DNA of 19,541 bases from Christensenella sp. UBA1782 (GCA_002315475.1 DCGI01000097.1:1-19541), one strand, 5' to 3'. Positions 7,594 through 15,385 are shown, counted from the first letter of the stretch. Program-made: numbers and translations. Notes: generated by a model from the sequence alone, not told the origin.

Positions 7594-8657
7594 GCTATTC
7601 CCTCCCAAAACGGTACGTACGGTAAAATTCCGTGCGCATCGCTAATAAACGACGAGTAGAAACAATAAATAAATAATACACCTATCAATATTTTATATAG
7701 GTTGATTTTTATTATGCCGTTTCTATCAAGGCTCACTTTATATTTTGATTTTATCATATATCCGTATAATGGCATTTCGAATAATTTGAACAACAAACTG
7801 AGGCGATCCATATACTTAAAGAAATATCCCAACGAACTCAAAACGGAAGCGACGAAACAAATAATAATCAAATAGACGACTTTCTCTTTTTCTTCTCCTT
7901 TCGGCTGACGCCGTACCGACAAAAAATAAAAGAGAACAAGGACAAATATTTTAGCTATTAAGCCGATACCGAAAGACGAACCTTCATTGGACAAATAAAA
8001 ACTATACTGTTCTCCCAACGACAACCAAACGACCAAAGCTAACGGAATAAAGGTCATGACTATAAAAATAAGCTTTTCTACTCTTTTCTTCGTTCCTTTA
8101 TGAACAAAAATATAAAATGGCAATAATGCAAGTCCGATGATTCCGGAATAATGAATACAAATTGCCAACAACGTTCCTATAATAAAAACCAATGTTTTGT
8201 TTTTTTCCAAATAACGAGAAAAATAAAAAATAATTGCCGTAGAAACATATTGCCGCATGATATTCATAGAAGCGGTTAAATGGAAACACAGAAAAAAGAC
8301 AACAAGAATCCCAAAATTGACGTCTTTTCGATAATCCCAAAGACGCAACAAGATACAAACGACAATAACCGCCGAATAAATAAAAATCGCAACCCAGTTT
8401 TCTCCGAAAGCAGTTAAGATTTCTTTCGTTATAAAAGCAAAAACGACTTCTTTGATTGCGACGAATTGAGATCCTTTCATTATCAAATTAAACTGTTGAT
8501 AATAATTTTTGGTATCGATTCCTACCGACTCTCCCCGACAGCCTATCACTAGCGTTAAAGAGACAATCGCTAATAACAGACAAAACTTAGAATTCTTTTT
8601 TTGCGCTAAAAACGAAAAAAATATGGTGGAGGCTATAAAAATATAAAAAAACGTCAT
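7590..8657 (-). CDS. EpsG/Wzy-like polysaccharide polymerase
   Basis: This 355-residue protein consists largely of membrane helices and looks like the EpsG family of Wzy-like polymerases, which join lipid-linked repeat units on the outer face of the membrane. Family features visible are a first helix ending near residue 20, then CRGESVGIDTKNYYQQF (40-56), which matches the usual RG...G.D...Y...F pattern, and a central NIMRQYVSTAIIFY segment. As usual for this class, overall sequence conservation is low and the call rests on topology, length and place among glycosyltransferase genes. It starts 6 bases after the upstream GT2 stop with only a weak AAAGAG site and overlaps the next gene by four bases, so translation is probably coupled. 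An O-antigen ligase-like role is a less likely alternative. Confidence 0.85.
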   Translation of the reverse strand: MTFFYIFIASTIFFSFLAQKKNSKFCLLLAIVSLTLVIGCRGESVGIDTKNYYQQFNLIMKGSQFVAIKEVVFAFITKEILTAFGENWVAIFIYSAVIVVCILLRLWDYRKDVNFGILVVFFLCFHLTASMNIMRQYVSTAIIFYFSRYLEKNKTLVFIIGTLLAICIHYSGIIGLALLPFYIFVHKGTKKRVEKLIFIVMTFIPLALVVWLSLGEQYSFYLSNEGSSFGIGLIAKIFVLVLFYFLSVRRQPKGEEKEKVVYLIIICFVASVLSSLGYFFKYMDRLSLLFKLFEMPLYGYMIKSKYKVSLDRNGIIKINLYKILIGVLFIYCFYSSFISDAHGILPYVPFWEGIA

Positions 8658-8663
8658 AACTCT

Positions 8664-9719
8664 TTATCCCGGAAGCTTAATCATACGCCAAAGACGCAAG
8701 AAGGAAATTCCTAATCCTTTTTGTGATAAGAGTATCAATAACTTATACCGTTTTCCGATTACGTTTAATACGGCTTTTTCCGTCAATTTTTTCCATGGTT
8801 CTATGGATAAATATTTTTTTACCAGCTTGTTCTTCTCCGATAAAGAAAGTTTGCACTGTTCCGAAAGTAAATCATACTGTAAAATCGTATAAAAATTTAT
8901 CGATAGATTCTTATAATATGCCGAAGCATGCGATAAACAGAATTCCTTATTATTTTCGTACAGTTTTTGTTGATATAACCGCAAACGTTCTTCCCTGTTG
9001 CCATAGTATTTATGCAAGGAAGAAGTATTATAAACCAAATAGCCGTACCAAACACTTTTTACAAAGACCATTCGAGAGCACTTGGATAAAAGTCTTAGGT
9101 TCCATTCCACATCTTCGCCGATAGCCAAACTTTTATCGAACAAAACTTCTCGTGCAATGCTTCTTCGAATGATTCTGGCAATCGGGCCTCTGTTTACAAA
9201 ACCACCTGTTCCGTTTATATTGTTGAAATCTGCGTTTTTTTGCGACAAAAAGGCATCTTTTAATAAATCTATGTCCTCTGCCGAATACAATATTGTTCCG
9301 CTAAACGTAGTTTCGGAAAATGAAGAAAATTCATCATACGACTTAATATGTTTGATACCGGCAAAAACAAAATCCACATTCGTTTCTTGTTCAAGGATTT
9401 TTATTCCCTCTTGCAAAGCATATCCGGAAAGAATATCGTCGGAATCGACAAACATAACGTACTCGCCTTCACTTTTTTCAACACCGAAATTTCTTGCTAC
9501 GCTGACTCCTTCGTTTTTCTTATGAAATAAGCGTATTCTCCCATCCGTTTTCTGTAAATCGTCATAGGCTTTGGCGAATTCTTCTTGAGAACCGTCATCA
9601 ACGATAACAACTTCAAAATTCGGATAACTTTGCGTCAAAACGCTTTGCAAACAGACTTCGAATTTATCGATTGGTGTATTAAAAATCGGTATTATTACGG
9701 ATATTTTTATTTCTTCCAT
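8664..9719 (-). CDS. GT2-family glycosyltransferase
   Basis: This 351-residue GT-A fold enzyme shows the classical GT2 motifs: KISVIIPIFNTP at the N-terminus, VVIVDDGSQEE (37-47, the nucleotide-binding DD), NEGVSVARNFGV (69-80) and the metal-binding VMFVDSDD (88-95). It should transfer a sugar from a nucleotide donor to the undecaprenyl-linked glycan. The C-terminal part is basic, as in many membrane-associated capsule transferases. The ribosome site AAGGAG lies inside the last codons of the upstream gene and the ATG follows that gene's TAA by 3 bases. Specificity cannot be read from sequence. It differs from the other GT2 of the operon in both acceptor half and metal motif. Confidence 0.92.
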   Translation of the reverse strand: MEEIKISVIIPIFNTPIDKFEVCLQSVLTQSYPNFEVVIVDDGSQEEFAKAYDDLQKTDGRIRLFHKKNEGVSVARNFGVEKSEGEYVMFVDSDDILSGYALQEGIKILEQETNVDFVFAGIKHIKSYDEFSSFSETTFSGTILYSAEDIDLLKDAFLSQKNADFNNINGTGGFVNRGPIARIIRRSIAREVLFDKSLAIGEDVEWNLRLLSKCSRMVFVKSVWYGYLVYNTSSLHKYYGNREERLRLYQQKLYENNKEFCLSHASAYYKNLSINFYTILQYDLLSEQCKLSLSEKNKLVKKYLSIEPWKKLTEKAVLNVIGKRYKLLILLSQKGLGISFLRLWRMIKLPG

Positions 9720-9722
9720 CTT

Positions 9723-11597
9723 TTACTCCTTGATTGCGGGTAGTAAATCGTGTCGCATGATATCGTTTCCGTCCACGTCTATGATTTTCATTTTTTCGAT
9801 TGCGTAGGCGTGTTTCGTGTTAAACTCTTCGACCGAATCGGCTTGGAACGTTACGCCGACCACTCTGTCGCTGCTGCAAGTTACGCCGTTCGTCACAAAC
9901 CCTTTTGCCCGAATTTGTTTATAATCGGTAATATAGCCTTCTTGTAAAAGCTCTTCAAAACCTTCCAAATGGTCAAAAACACCTTTTTTGCAATAAATAA
10001 AGTCATTCACAATATACTTGTTTTCCGGCTCGGCAATCGTAACGGAAGGCGAAATACCCATCGTCAAGTCGATGACGCCTTGAATTACGTCAAAGCCGCA
10101 AATATGTTTAATCAGCAAATACTTCATGTTGCCGCCCGTTCTGGCGCAAAACTCCAACACGTTGATATTCTTTCCGTCCGAAATCAACTGTATCAGCATC
10201 GGTGCGTTTTGAATGCCGAAGGCTTCCGCAATCTGTTGTGCGACTTTTTCTATCTTTTGCAAAACCGATTTCGTCGTAACGGCGGGGTATTTGCCTCTGT
10301 AAATCACAAATCTCCCGTCATCGCAGATTTTATCGCTGTTGGTTACGGCTAACACTTTGGCTTTTCCGTCCGTAACAAACACGTCTACGCTGATTTCTTC
10401 ACCGGCTTTGTATTCTTCTATGATGACGTTTTTATTGTCTCTCCCTATTTTCTGCGCTTCGGTGAAACATGCGGCAAGTTCTTCAAAATTTTGAACCTTT
10501 CTTACCCCTTTCGAGCTGTATGCGTCTACGGGCTTTACCACGAGAGGATATTGCATATCGGAAATAAGATTTTCTTGCAAAACGTCGGCGATGACGTATT
10601 TTGCCGTAGGAATACCGTTTCGTATGAAAATTTCTTTCATTAACGTTTTGTCGGAAACCTCTCTCGCCGTCTTGTAATCGATATACCACGACAATCCCAA
10701 TTTCTCGGCAACTTCCGAAACCACCAACAGCACCTGATCGGCACAAACCGTCATGATGTATTTTACTTTTTCATCCTGTGCCAAACGAGTAACCGTTTCT
10801 ACGTCAAAAATATTGATTTGTACAAATTTATCGGCATATTCCTTGGCAACAGGGGTAGCACTCCCGTCCGCTAAAACGGTAAACAACCCTCTTGCTTTTA
10901 ACTGCTTTAACAGTTCAATCTGCGGTACGCCTCCGGCAAGAACCAAAACTTTTTCCAAATCTTTTTTTGCCGTCAAAGCATCTTCCTTATTGAATTCGAT
11001 ATTGTTTTTTCGAAAAACAACCGCCACCGTTTTGAAGAAAATCTTTATATCCAACAACAACGAAAACTTATCGACATACTCGATGTCATAATTTAACTTT
11101 TCCGTCCACGTGAGAGAATTCCTCCCGTTTACCTGTGCCCAACCCGTTACACCGGGACGAACGCTGAATCTTCTTTTTTGATTATCGTCATATTTTTCCG
11201 CCTGATACGGCAAAGTCGGTCTCGGACCTACAAAGCTCATCGTACCGTTTAGAATATTGAACAGTTGCGGTAATTCGTCTAAACTCAGTTTTCTCAGTAT
11301 CTTACCTATCTTGGTAACTCTCGTAATGGACGGCTCCAATATCTCCCCGTTGGGTTTATGTAACACCCCGTCCACACTGTACGTTCCTTTCGGAGGATTT
11401 TTCATCGTCCTGAATTTATAAATCATGAACCTTTTTTGATTCTTTCCCATTCTCTCTTGCTTAAAAATAATCTTGCCGGGAGAACTGATTTTTACCAAAA
11501 AGGCAAGCACCGCCAAAATCGGAGAAGAACAGAGAATTAAAAATAACGAACCGCAAATATCAAATGTTCTTTTAATAAAAAAACTAAATTTTTTCAT
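9723..11597 (-). CDS. Phosphoglycosyl transferase fused to an L-amino-acid-ligase-type ATP-grasp domain
   Basis: Residues 1-200 are a small monotopic phosphoglycosyl transferase (PglC/WcaJ catalytic type) that begins the glycan by moving a sugar-1-phosphate to undecaprenyl phosphate. Seen are the re-entrant hydrophobic helix 11-36, YKFRTM (60-65), the catalytic Asp-Glu in KLSLDELPQL (107-108), SFVGPRPTLP and RPGVTGWAQVNGRN. Residues 216-624 are a full ATP-grasp ligase: KVLVLAGGVPQ, ATP lysine in LVVKPVDAYSSKGV (Lys355), EEYKAGEEISVDVF, metal site NVLEFCARTGGN (Glu482, Arg486), and a C-terminal region (538-602) like the L-amino-acid ligase C-terminal domain. PglC-type enzymes normally end near residue 200, so the second half is an addition. 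It resembles the ATP-grasp half of the flippase fusion along its whole length. The start has AAGGA 6 bases upstream. Domain calls are firm; the ligase substrate is unknown. Confidence 0.9.
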   Translation of the reverse strand: MKKFSFFIKRTFDICGSLFLILCSSPILAVLAFLVKISSPGKIIFKQERMGKNQKRFMIYKFRTMKNPPKGTYSVDGVLHKPNGEILEPSITRVTKIGKILRKLSLDELPQLFNILNGTMSFVGPRPTLPYQAEKYDDNQKRRFSVRPGVTGWAQVNGRNSLTWTEKLNYDIEYVDKFSLLLDIKIFFKTVAVVFRKNNIEFNKEDALTAKKDLEKVLVLAGGVPQIELLKQLKARGLFTVLADGSATPVAKEYADKFVQINIFDVETVTRLAQDEKVKYIMTVCADQVLLVVSEVAEKLGLSWYIDYKTAREVSDKTLMKEIFIRNGIPTAKYVIADVLQENLISDMQYPLVVKPVDAYSSKGVRKVQNFEELAACFTEAQKIGRDNKNVIIEEYKAGEEISVDVFVTDGKAKVLAVTNSDKICDDGRFVIYRGKYPAVTTKSVLQKIEKVAQQIAEAFGIQNAPMLIQLISDGKNINVLEFCARTGGNMKYLLIKHICGFDVIQGVIDLTMGISPSVTIAEPENKYIVNDFIYCKKGVFDHLEGFEELLQEGYITDYKQIRAKGFVTNGVTCSSDRVVGVTFQADSVEEFNTKHAYAIEKMKIIDVDGNDIMRHDLLPAIKE

Positions 11598-11637
11598 TTT
11601 CTTTCCTTACAGTTTTTTTGATTTTCATAAAAAGCGT

Positions 11638-12204
11638 TTAGCTTTCTTTATGCCTTTCTTGAAAGGCATCCCATAAATATCGTTCAAGTGCCGAAGAAAC
11701 TACTTGCTTCTTCGGTGCCATATCGACGGGATATAATTCTTGTCTTCTTTCTACATATTCATCAAAACTGCATATCCTCTTGGCAGGCACTCCTCCTACG
11801 ACAGAGTTGTCGGGTATATCTTTTGTAACAACGGCACCGGCAGCCACGATTACTTTGGAACCGATCCTGACGTTGCCGACTATGGTTACATTCGTTCCGA
11901 TAAATACGTTATCCATAATTTCGATACATCCGACCGTTTCACGATATTTTTTCTCACCCGTTTCCGGCAGATTGTTTAACACAAGATGCGTAATATCATG
12001 CGTTGCAAACGTGACATTGGATGCGATTCTAACATTGTCATGAATACGAATCAAATTGGCATATAATGGAATTTTTCGATCCATTATCGTCACGTTTTTA
12101 CCTATTTGTCCGAAAATATGCTTCTTTCTAAGATAATTTACTCGTTGAACACTGCTGAGCATAGTCCAAAGTCTTACCGTTTGCCATAAACGTTTTCCGG
12201 TCAT
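11638..12204 (-). CDS. Left-handed beta-helix (hexapeptide repeat) acetyltransferase
   Basis: This 188-residue protein belongs to the WbbJ/maltose-O-acetyltransferase group. Hexapeptide repeats are seen through IRIHDNVRIASNVTF (52-66), CIEIMDNVFIGTNVTIVGNVRIGSKVIVAAGAVVTKDI (93-130) and the closing NSVVGGVPAKRI. His69 in ATHD is the likely catalytic base. It should transfer an acetyl group from acetyl-CoA to a sugar hydroxyl or amino group. Given the aminotransferase upstream, N-acetylation of an amino sugar is possible, but O-acetylation of the repeat unit fits equally. GAGGT precedes the ATG by 5 bases. The 75-base gap upstream holds no convincing terminator. Confidence 0.88.
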   Translation of the reverse strand: MTGKRLWQTVRLWTMLSSVQRVNYLRKKHIFGQIGKNVTIMDRKIPLYANLIRIHDNVRIASNVTFATHDITHLVLNNLPETGEKKYRETVGCIEIMDNVFIGTNVTIVGNVRIGSKVIVAAGAVVTKDIPDNSVVGGVPAKRICSFDEYVERRQELYPVDMAPKKQVVSSALERYLWDAFQERHKES

Positions 12205-12279
12205 TTTTACCTCATTTTTCTATAATATTTATCAAGAATAATTCAAATCGTCACTGTTTTTGTAGCTTTCTCTTTTTTA

Positions 12280-13095
12280 TTATCGTGCATTAAAATAGCT
12301 TTCGATAGAACCCGTACTGCATCCGTCGGCAAGACAGAACGCATAAAGTTCTTTCAATACTTCTTTCTTTTCCGGATTTTGGTTTAAATCCCAATAATGC
12401 GTATATACGATAAAAGGTAGATTTTTCTTTTTACAAACAGAATAAATCTTTTTCATTTTTTCAAGCGTCGTTATAGCGTGTGCATAAAGCTCTTTATGAC
12501 TCTTAAAACAATAAATCCCGCTATACGGCATTTTATATCTAAAATGAAAATAAGTTCTGTGAAAGTAATTTTTTATATAATACAAATCGATTTTTCTATC
12601 TATTTCTTTCCAAATCGTCCCCGAGAAGTTCATATCGTATTTTTCGATAGCCGCCACCCCTTTCGCATCGATTCGATTGGACGGAGCAACGAAAACAGTC
12701 GGTTCGACACCGAATGTTTTTTGCAAGACTTCTTTTCCGAGCCGTACTTCTTCCGAAAGCCTGTCGGCGTCTTTCCAAAGCATTTCGGGAAGCCATTTTC
12801 CTCCCACTTGTTTATAACGATGGGAAAAACCATGCAACATAATGCTATATCTACCGGATTTTATCCCTTTTTTCAGATACTCTACCAATTCTTTATTATC
12901 GGAAATACATTTTTCTTCCGTTGCGGGAATATTCTCAAATTCTTGACTATACGGAGAAGTTTCCTTGTGTACTCTTACACCAAACGGAATAACGGATAAC
13001 GAAACACATCCTTCTTGCAAAAAATCATAAGCCTTTTCCAAATCTTCCGGTTTTGTAAAAAAACTTGTATCGTCATCTCGAATAGCAAAATACAT
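12280..13095 (-). CDS. NodB-fold polysaccharide deacetylase-like protein
   Basis: This 271-residue protein has the motif order of carbohydrate esterase family 4 relatives: AIRDDDTSFF at 4-13 (paired aspartates), MLHGFSHR at 86-93 (metal-binding His88 and His92), FVAPSNRID at 135-143, and a late YTHYWDLN. These place it with deacetylase-like proteins of the DUF2334 kind. There is no signal peptide, so it probably works in the cytoplasm on a nucleotide sugar or a lipid-linked intermediate rather than on finished surface glycan. The ATG has an AAGGAG site 6 bases upstream and follows the aminotransferase stop by 12 bases. It may remove an N-acetyl group to expose an amine, which would suit the ATP-grasp ligases downstream (inference). 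Activity is unproven because the motifs diverge from the canonical ones. Confidence 0.78.
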   Translation of the reverse strand: MYFAIRDDDTSFFTKPEDLEKAYDFLQEGCVSLSVIPFGVRVHKETSPYSQEFENIPATEEKCISDNKELVEYLKKGIKSGRYSIMLHGFSHRYKQVGGKWLPEMLWKDADRLSEEVRLGKEVLQKTFGVEPTVFVAPSNRIDAKGVAAIEKYDMNFSGTIWKEIDRKIDLYYIKNYFHRTYFHFRYKMPYSGIYCFKSHKELYAHAITTLEKMKKIYSVCKKKNLPFIVYTHYWDLNQNPEKKEVLKELYAFCLADGCSTGSIESYFNAR

Positions 13096-13107
13096 TTTTT
13101 CTCCTTA

Positions 13108-14352
13108 TCATTGAAAACAAGCACGAATGACTTGTATGATTTTGTCTTGTTGGTCGGGCGTCATTTTGTTGTCGCTCGGCAGGCACAAGCCGCGCGAAAA
13201 GATATCCATGCCGACGTCGAGGACACCGCCTGCAATGTAGGCGTTCGTTCTCGCTCTGCCGTTTCCGTCCCTTGTAACAAAGGCGTTCATGCGGTAAATC
13301 GGTTGCATGTGCATAGGTTTCCAAATGGGACGACCTTCGGCGTTTATTGCGGCAAGGGCGTCTAAAATCTCTTGCGGACAGGACTTTCCTTTTTCCGAAA
13401 CGTAACAATAGTCGGTTTCACCGCGTACTTGCTTGCACATGGCTTCCTTGTCGATTATCATACAGGAAAGCCAATAGTTCGGAACGGAATTTTCGGCATC
13501 AAAGGGATTCATGCGGACGGGCAAACCCTTACAACCTTCTCGATACCGTTCGTAAACGGCTCTTTTTTGGGCAATATGTTCTTCCAAATAGGGTATTTGT
13601 CCGCGCACCACTCCGGCGATCACGTTGCTCATACGGTAATTATAGCCGACTTCTTCGTGCTGATACCATGGGGCGTTTTCTCTCGCTTGGGTAGACCACT
13701 TGCGTGCCTTATTGGCTTGGTCGAGGTCGTTGGTTAGGAGCATTCCGCCGGACGAACCGGTTATTATCTTGTTCCCGTTAAAACTGATAACGCCGATATC
13801 GCCGAACGTGCCCGTTTGTTGCCCTTTATAGGTGGCACCGAACGACTCGGCGGCATCTTCCACGATGACGGCACCGTATTTGTCCGCAATCGCACGAATT
13901 TCGTCCATCTTGCCGGGCGTTCCGTAAAGATTGGCTACCACAATGTGTTTGACGTCGGGATACAGCTCGAAGGCTTTGTTGAGTGCCACCGGATCCATAT
14001 TCCACGTATCGTACTCGGTATCGATAAAAATCGGAACACCGCCTTCGTACACAACGGGATTCAACGTCGCCGAAAAGGTCATATCCGAACAAAAAACCTT
14101 CGTTCCCGGCGTGATACCGGCAAGCTTCATGGCAAGGTGCAACGATGCCGTACCCGCCGAAAGGGCGACCGCATACCGAACCCCGATTTTTTCGGCAATT
14201 TCTTTTTCTACTTCGTTTATGTTGGCGCCGACGGTGGACATCCAGTTGGTTTCGTACGCCTCCGTCATGAACTTCAATTCCTCCCCGTGCATGGTGGGAG
14301 AACTCAAATAAACTTTCTTTTCAAAAGGTTTTACAGAACATTTCGTAAACAT
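13108..14352 (-). CDS. DegT/DnrJ/EryC1-family sugar aminotransferase
   Basis: This 414-residue PLP enzyme should convert a nucleotide-linked keto sugar to an amino sugar. Visible are TNWMSTVGANINEVEKEIAE (35-54) and SAGTASLHLAM (65-75), which binds the PLP phosphate, VEDAAESFGATYKGQ (164-178), and the PLP lysine in SFNGNKIITGSSGG (Lys195). The closest pattern I recognise is the PglE type that makes UDP-4-amino sugars such as the bacillosamine precursor. It starts 4 bases after the loaP stop with only a weak site, so translation is probably coupled. The 4,6-dehydratase that would supply its keto-sugar is not in the window. Length fits the family with a small insertion near 300-330. Exact sugar product is not determinable. 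Confidence 0.9.
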   Translation of the reverse strand: MFTKCSVKPFEKKVYLSSPTMHGEELKFMTEAYETNWMSTVGANINEVEKEIAEKIGVRYAVALSAGTASLHLAMKLAGITPGTKVFCSDMTFSATLNPVVYEGGVPIFIDTEYDTWNMDPVALNKAFELYPDVKHIVVANLYGTPGKMDEIRAIADKYGAVIVEDAAESFGATYKGQQTGTFGDIGVISFNGNKIITGSSGGMLLTNDLDQANKARKWSTQARENAPWYQHEEVGYNYRMSNVIAGVVRGQIPYLEEHIAQKRAVYERYREGCKGLPVRMNPFDAENSVPNYWLSCMIIDKEAMCKQVRGETDYCYVSEKGKSCPQEILDALAAINAEGRPIWKPMHMQPIYRMNAFVTRDGNGRARTNAYIAGGVLDVGMDIFSRGLCLPSDNKMTPDQQDKIIQVIRACFQ

Positions 14353-14356
14353 TTTT

Positions 14357-14896
14357 TTAAGTATCTTCTTTTTTAATGATTTCTATTCCCAAATCGGTAC
14401 GAACGGTACTGCTTAGGAGTTTTATTTCCACAACGGCTTTGCGACGGTGCAAGTCAAACTTGATTACCTTCCCTTCCAAGCCTTTGAGCGGTCCGGCAAC
14501 GATACGTATACGTTGCCCTTCTTCTATCGTTATCCTCGATAAGTCTATCAAGCGATTCTCGGGCGTACGGTCGGTAAGCGCATCGATAAAAAACCGCTCT
14601 TCCTCCGCAACGGGTTGTACGTAGAAGGTTTCTTTATCCAACCCCAAAATACGGGCAAACAGGTGAATGGAAGCAAATCCCTGACACATTTCTTTCGGTT
14701 TGTCCGTTTCGATAAATATATACCCCGGAAAACAGTTTTCTTCCACCAAATGCCACGTCCCGGCATACTTCTTCTTTCGCCGTTTGCTGACGAAAAAACA
14801 ATCCAGTATCACGTCGGAAGAAATACCCTTCTTAATGGCATCGACCGTCTTTTTTTCGGCACCCGTATAGACTTGAATGACATAGTATCGGCTCAT
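14357..14896 (-). CDS. loaP: NusG-family operon antiterminator (LoaP type)
   Basis: This 179-residue NusG paralog has an N-terminal NGN domain (RYYVIQVYTGAEKKTVDAIK at 3-22; FPGYIFIE at 56-63) and a KOW domain (GQRIRIVAGPLKGLEGKVIK at 127-146). LoaP proteins bind RNA polymerase and help it pass terminators in long polysaccharide or antibiotic operons of Firmicutes. Being the first gene of a 13-kb glycan operon, in place of a housekeeping nusG beside secE/rplK, makes LoaP the best call. RfaH is the functional parallel in proteobacteria. The ATG has AGAGGTG 8 bases upstream and a hairpin-rich leader before it. It probably acts on its own transcript. Confidence 0.9.
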   Translation of the reverse strand: MSRYYVIQVYTGAEKKTVDAIKKGISSDVILDCFFVSKRRKKKYAGTWHLVEENCFPGYIFIETDKPKEMCQGFASIHLFARILGLDKETFYVQPVAEEERFFIDALTDRTPENRLIDLSRITIEEGQRIRIVAGPLKGLEGKVIKFDLHRRKAVVEIKLLSSTVRTDLGIEIIKKEDT

Positions 14897-15046
14897 ACAG
14901 AATACACCTCTTCCATAGGGAGCAAGACGCTTCTTGCTTCCGCATCGTGATTGTTCGATGTCCTTTTCCCGAAAACAAGGTGCCCATGCTTCACTTGTTT
15001 TCTCGAAAATTCGCTTTCGGGTAAATTATACCCATAGACTTATAGT
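14897..15046 (-). promoter_or_regulatory. Structured 5' leader of the loaP polysaccharide operon
   Basis: From the predicted start near 15046 to the loaP ATG there are five inverted repeats in about 150 bases: GACTTATAGTC (15037-15047), GGGTAAATTATACCC (15019-15033), GAAAACAAG with CTTGTTTTC (14971-15002, 9-bp stem), CATCG with CGATG (14943-14960), and AGCAAGA with TCTTGCT around a four-base loop (14921-14938). None is followed by a T run, so they are not intrinsic terminators. LoaP is known to recognise a leader RNA hairpin in other Firmicutes; which of these, if any, serves here is inference. Confidence 0.55.
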
Positions 15047-15052
15047 CCTTTT

Positions 15053-15081
15053 ATTTTACAACAAAAGGGCAAGAATTGCAA
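15053..15081 (-). promoter_or_regulatory. Sigma-A-like promoter of the polysaccharide operon
   Basis: Minus-strand TTGCAA (15081-15076) and TAAAAT (15058-15053) are separated by exactly 17 bases, with four and five consensus matches. Predicted start is near 15046, about 150 bases before loaP. A second TATAAT lies at 15030-15025, but with no usable -35 box. Confidence 0.6.
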
Positions 15082-15315
15082 GTGTTTATTTGTCGGAGTG
15101 CCCCGTTGCGAGTGCTTTACGCATTTATGCGGGCAAACCCAACCGTTCCTGCCGTTTTTTGTCCTCCCCGTTTTTGTTCATTTTAAGCGTTAATTATTGT
15201 ATCTATAAACTTTTCGCATAATAATTTTTTTTGTATTTCCAACGAAATACCGCACGTATATCCTTATTTCTTCGTACCATCCGAAAAACGAGTCGACCTC
15301 CACGAACGGCCATTC
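15082..15315 (-). other. Intergenic stretch between the galT terminator and the loaP promoter
   Basis: No gene can be supported here. It holds a perfect inverted repeat CGCATTTATGCG (15120-15131), a repeated GAGTGC (two copies near 15096-15116), and a TACAAT hexamer on the minus strand near 15201 without a -35 box. Two tiny frames are described among the rejected items. Distant regulatory sites for the glycan operon are possible but not shown. Confidence 0.4.
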
Positions 15316-15374
15316 AAAAAAAGAGGCTTATCGTCGTTTGAAGTACACTTCAATTCCGATAAGCCTCTTTTTTT
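15316..15374 (-). terminator. Terminator of the gltS-like/plsC-like/galT unit
   Basis: Bases 15316-15333 pair perfectly with 15357-15374 (18 bp), with A runs and T runs at both ends, so it can act in both directions. It lies 11 bases past the galT stop. The 23-base loop itself contains a 16-base perfect palindrome, TTGAAGTACACTTCAA (15338-15353), giving a second hairpin at the tip. Confidence 0.92.
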
Positions 15375-15385
15375 CGTAAAAATCC

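Noticed and set aside
7594..7608. Upstream ATG at 7608 as the start of the GT2 gene
   Set aside because: It has no ribosome site, whereas the ATG at 7593 has GGGAGG 7 bases upstream and a four-base ATGA overlap with the preceding gene.
12205..12279. Internal promoter or terminator in the 75-base gap before the acetyltransferase gene
   Set aside because: Only a weak TTGAAT / TATAGA pair at 16 bases and no stable hairpin with a T run are seen, so the gap is probably plain spacer within the operon.
13816..14376. 186-codon open frame on the + strand opposite the aminotransferase gene
   Set aside because: It is fully antisense to a gene with intact PLP motifs, is rich in Arg, His and Phe as expected from a complementary frame, and has no ribosome site or recognisable domain.
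15025..15030. Perfect TATAAT on the minus strand as the -10 box of the loaP operon
   Set aside because: The hexamer at a 17-base spacing is TAAAAG, which is not a -35 box, and there is no exact extended -10. The TTGCAA/TAAAAT pair just upstream is better. It remains a secondary candidate.
15086..15181. Two tiny back-to-back frames on the minus strand, 18 and 12 codons, upstream of the loaP promoter
   Set aside because: The first ATG (15181) has no ribosome site, the second only abuts its stop, and both lie before the best promoter, so they would not be in that transcript. They could be a leader peptide only if a start near 15190 were shown.
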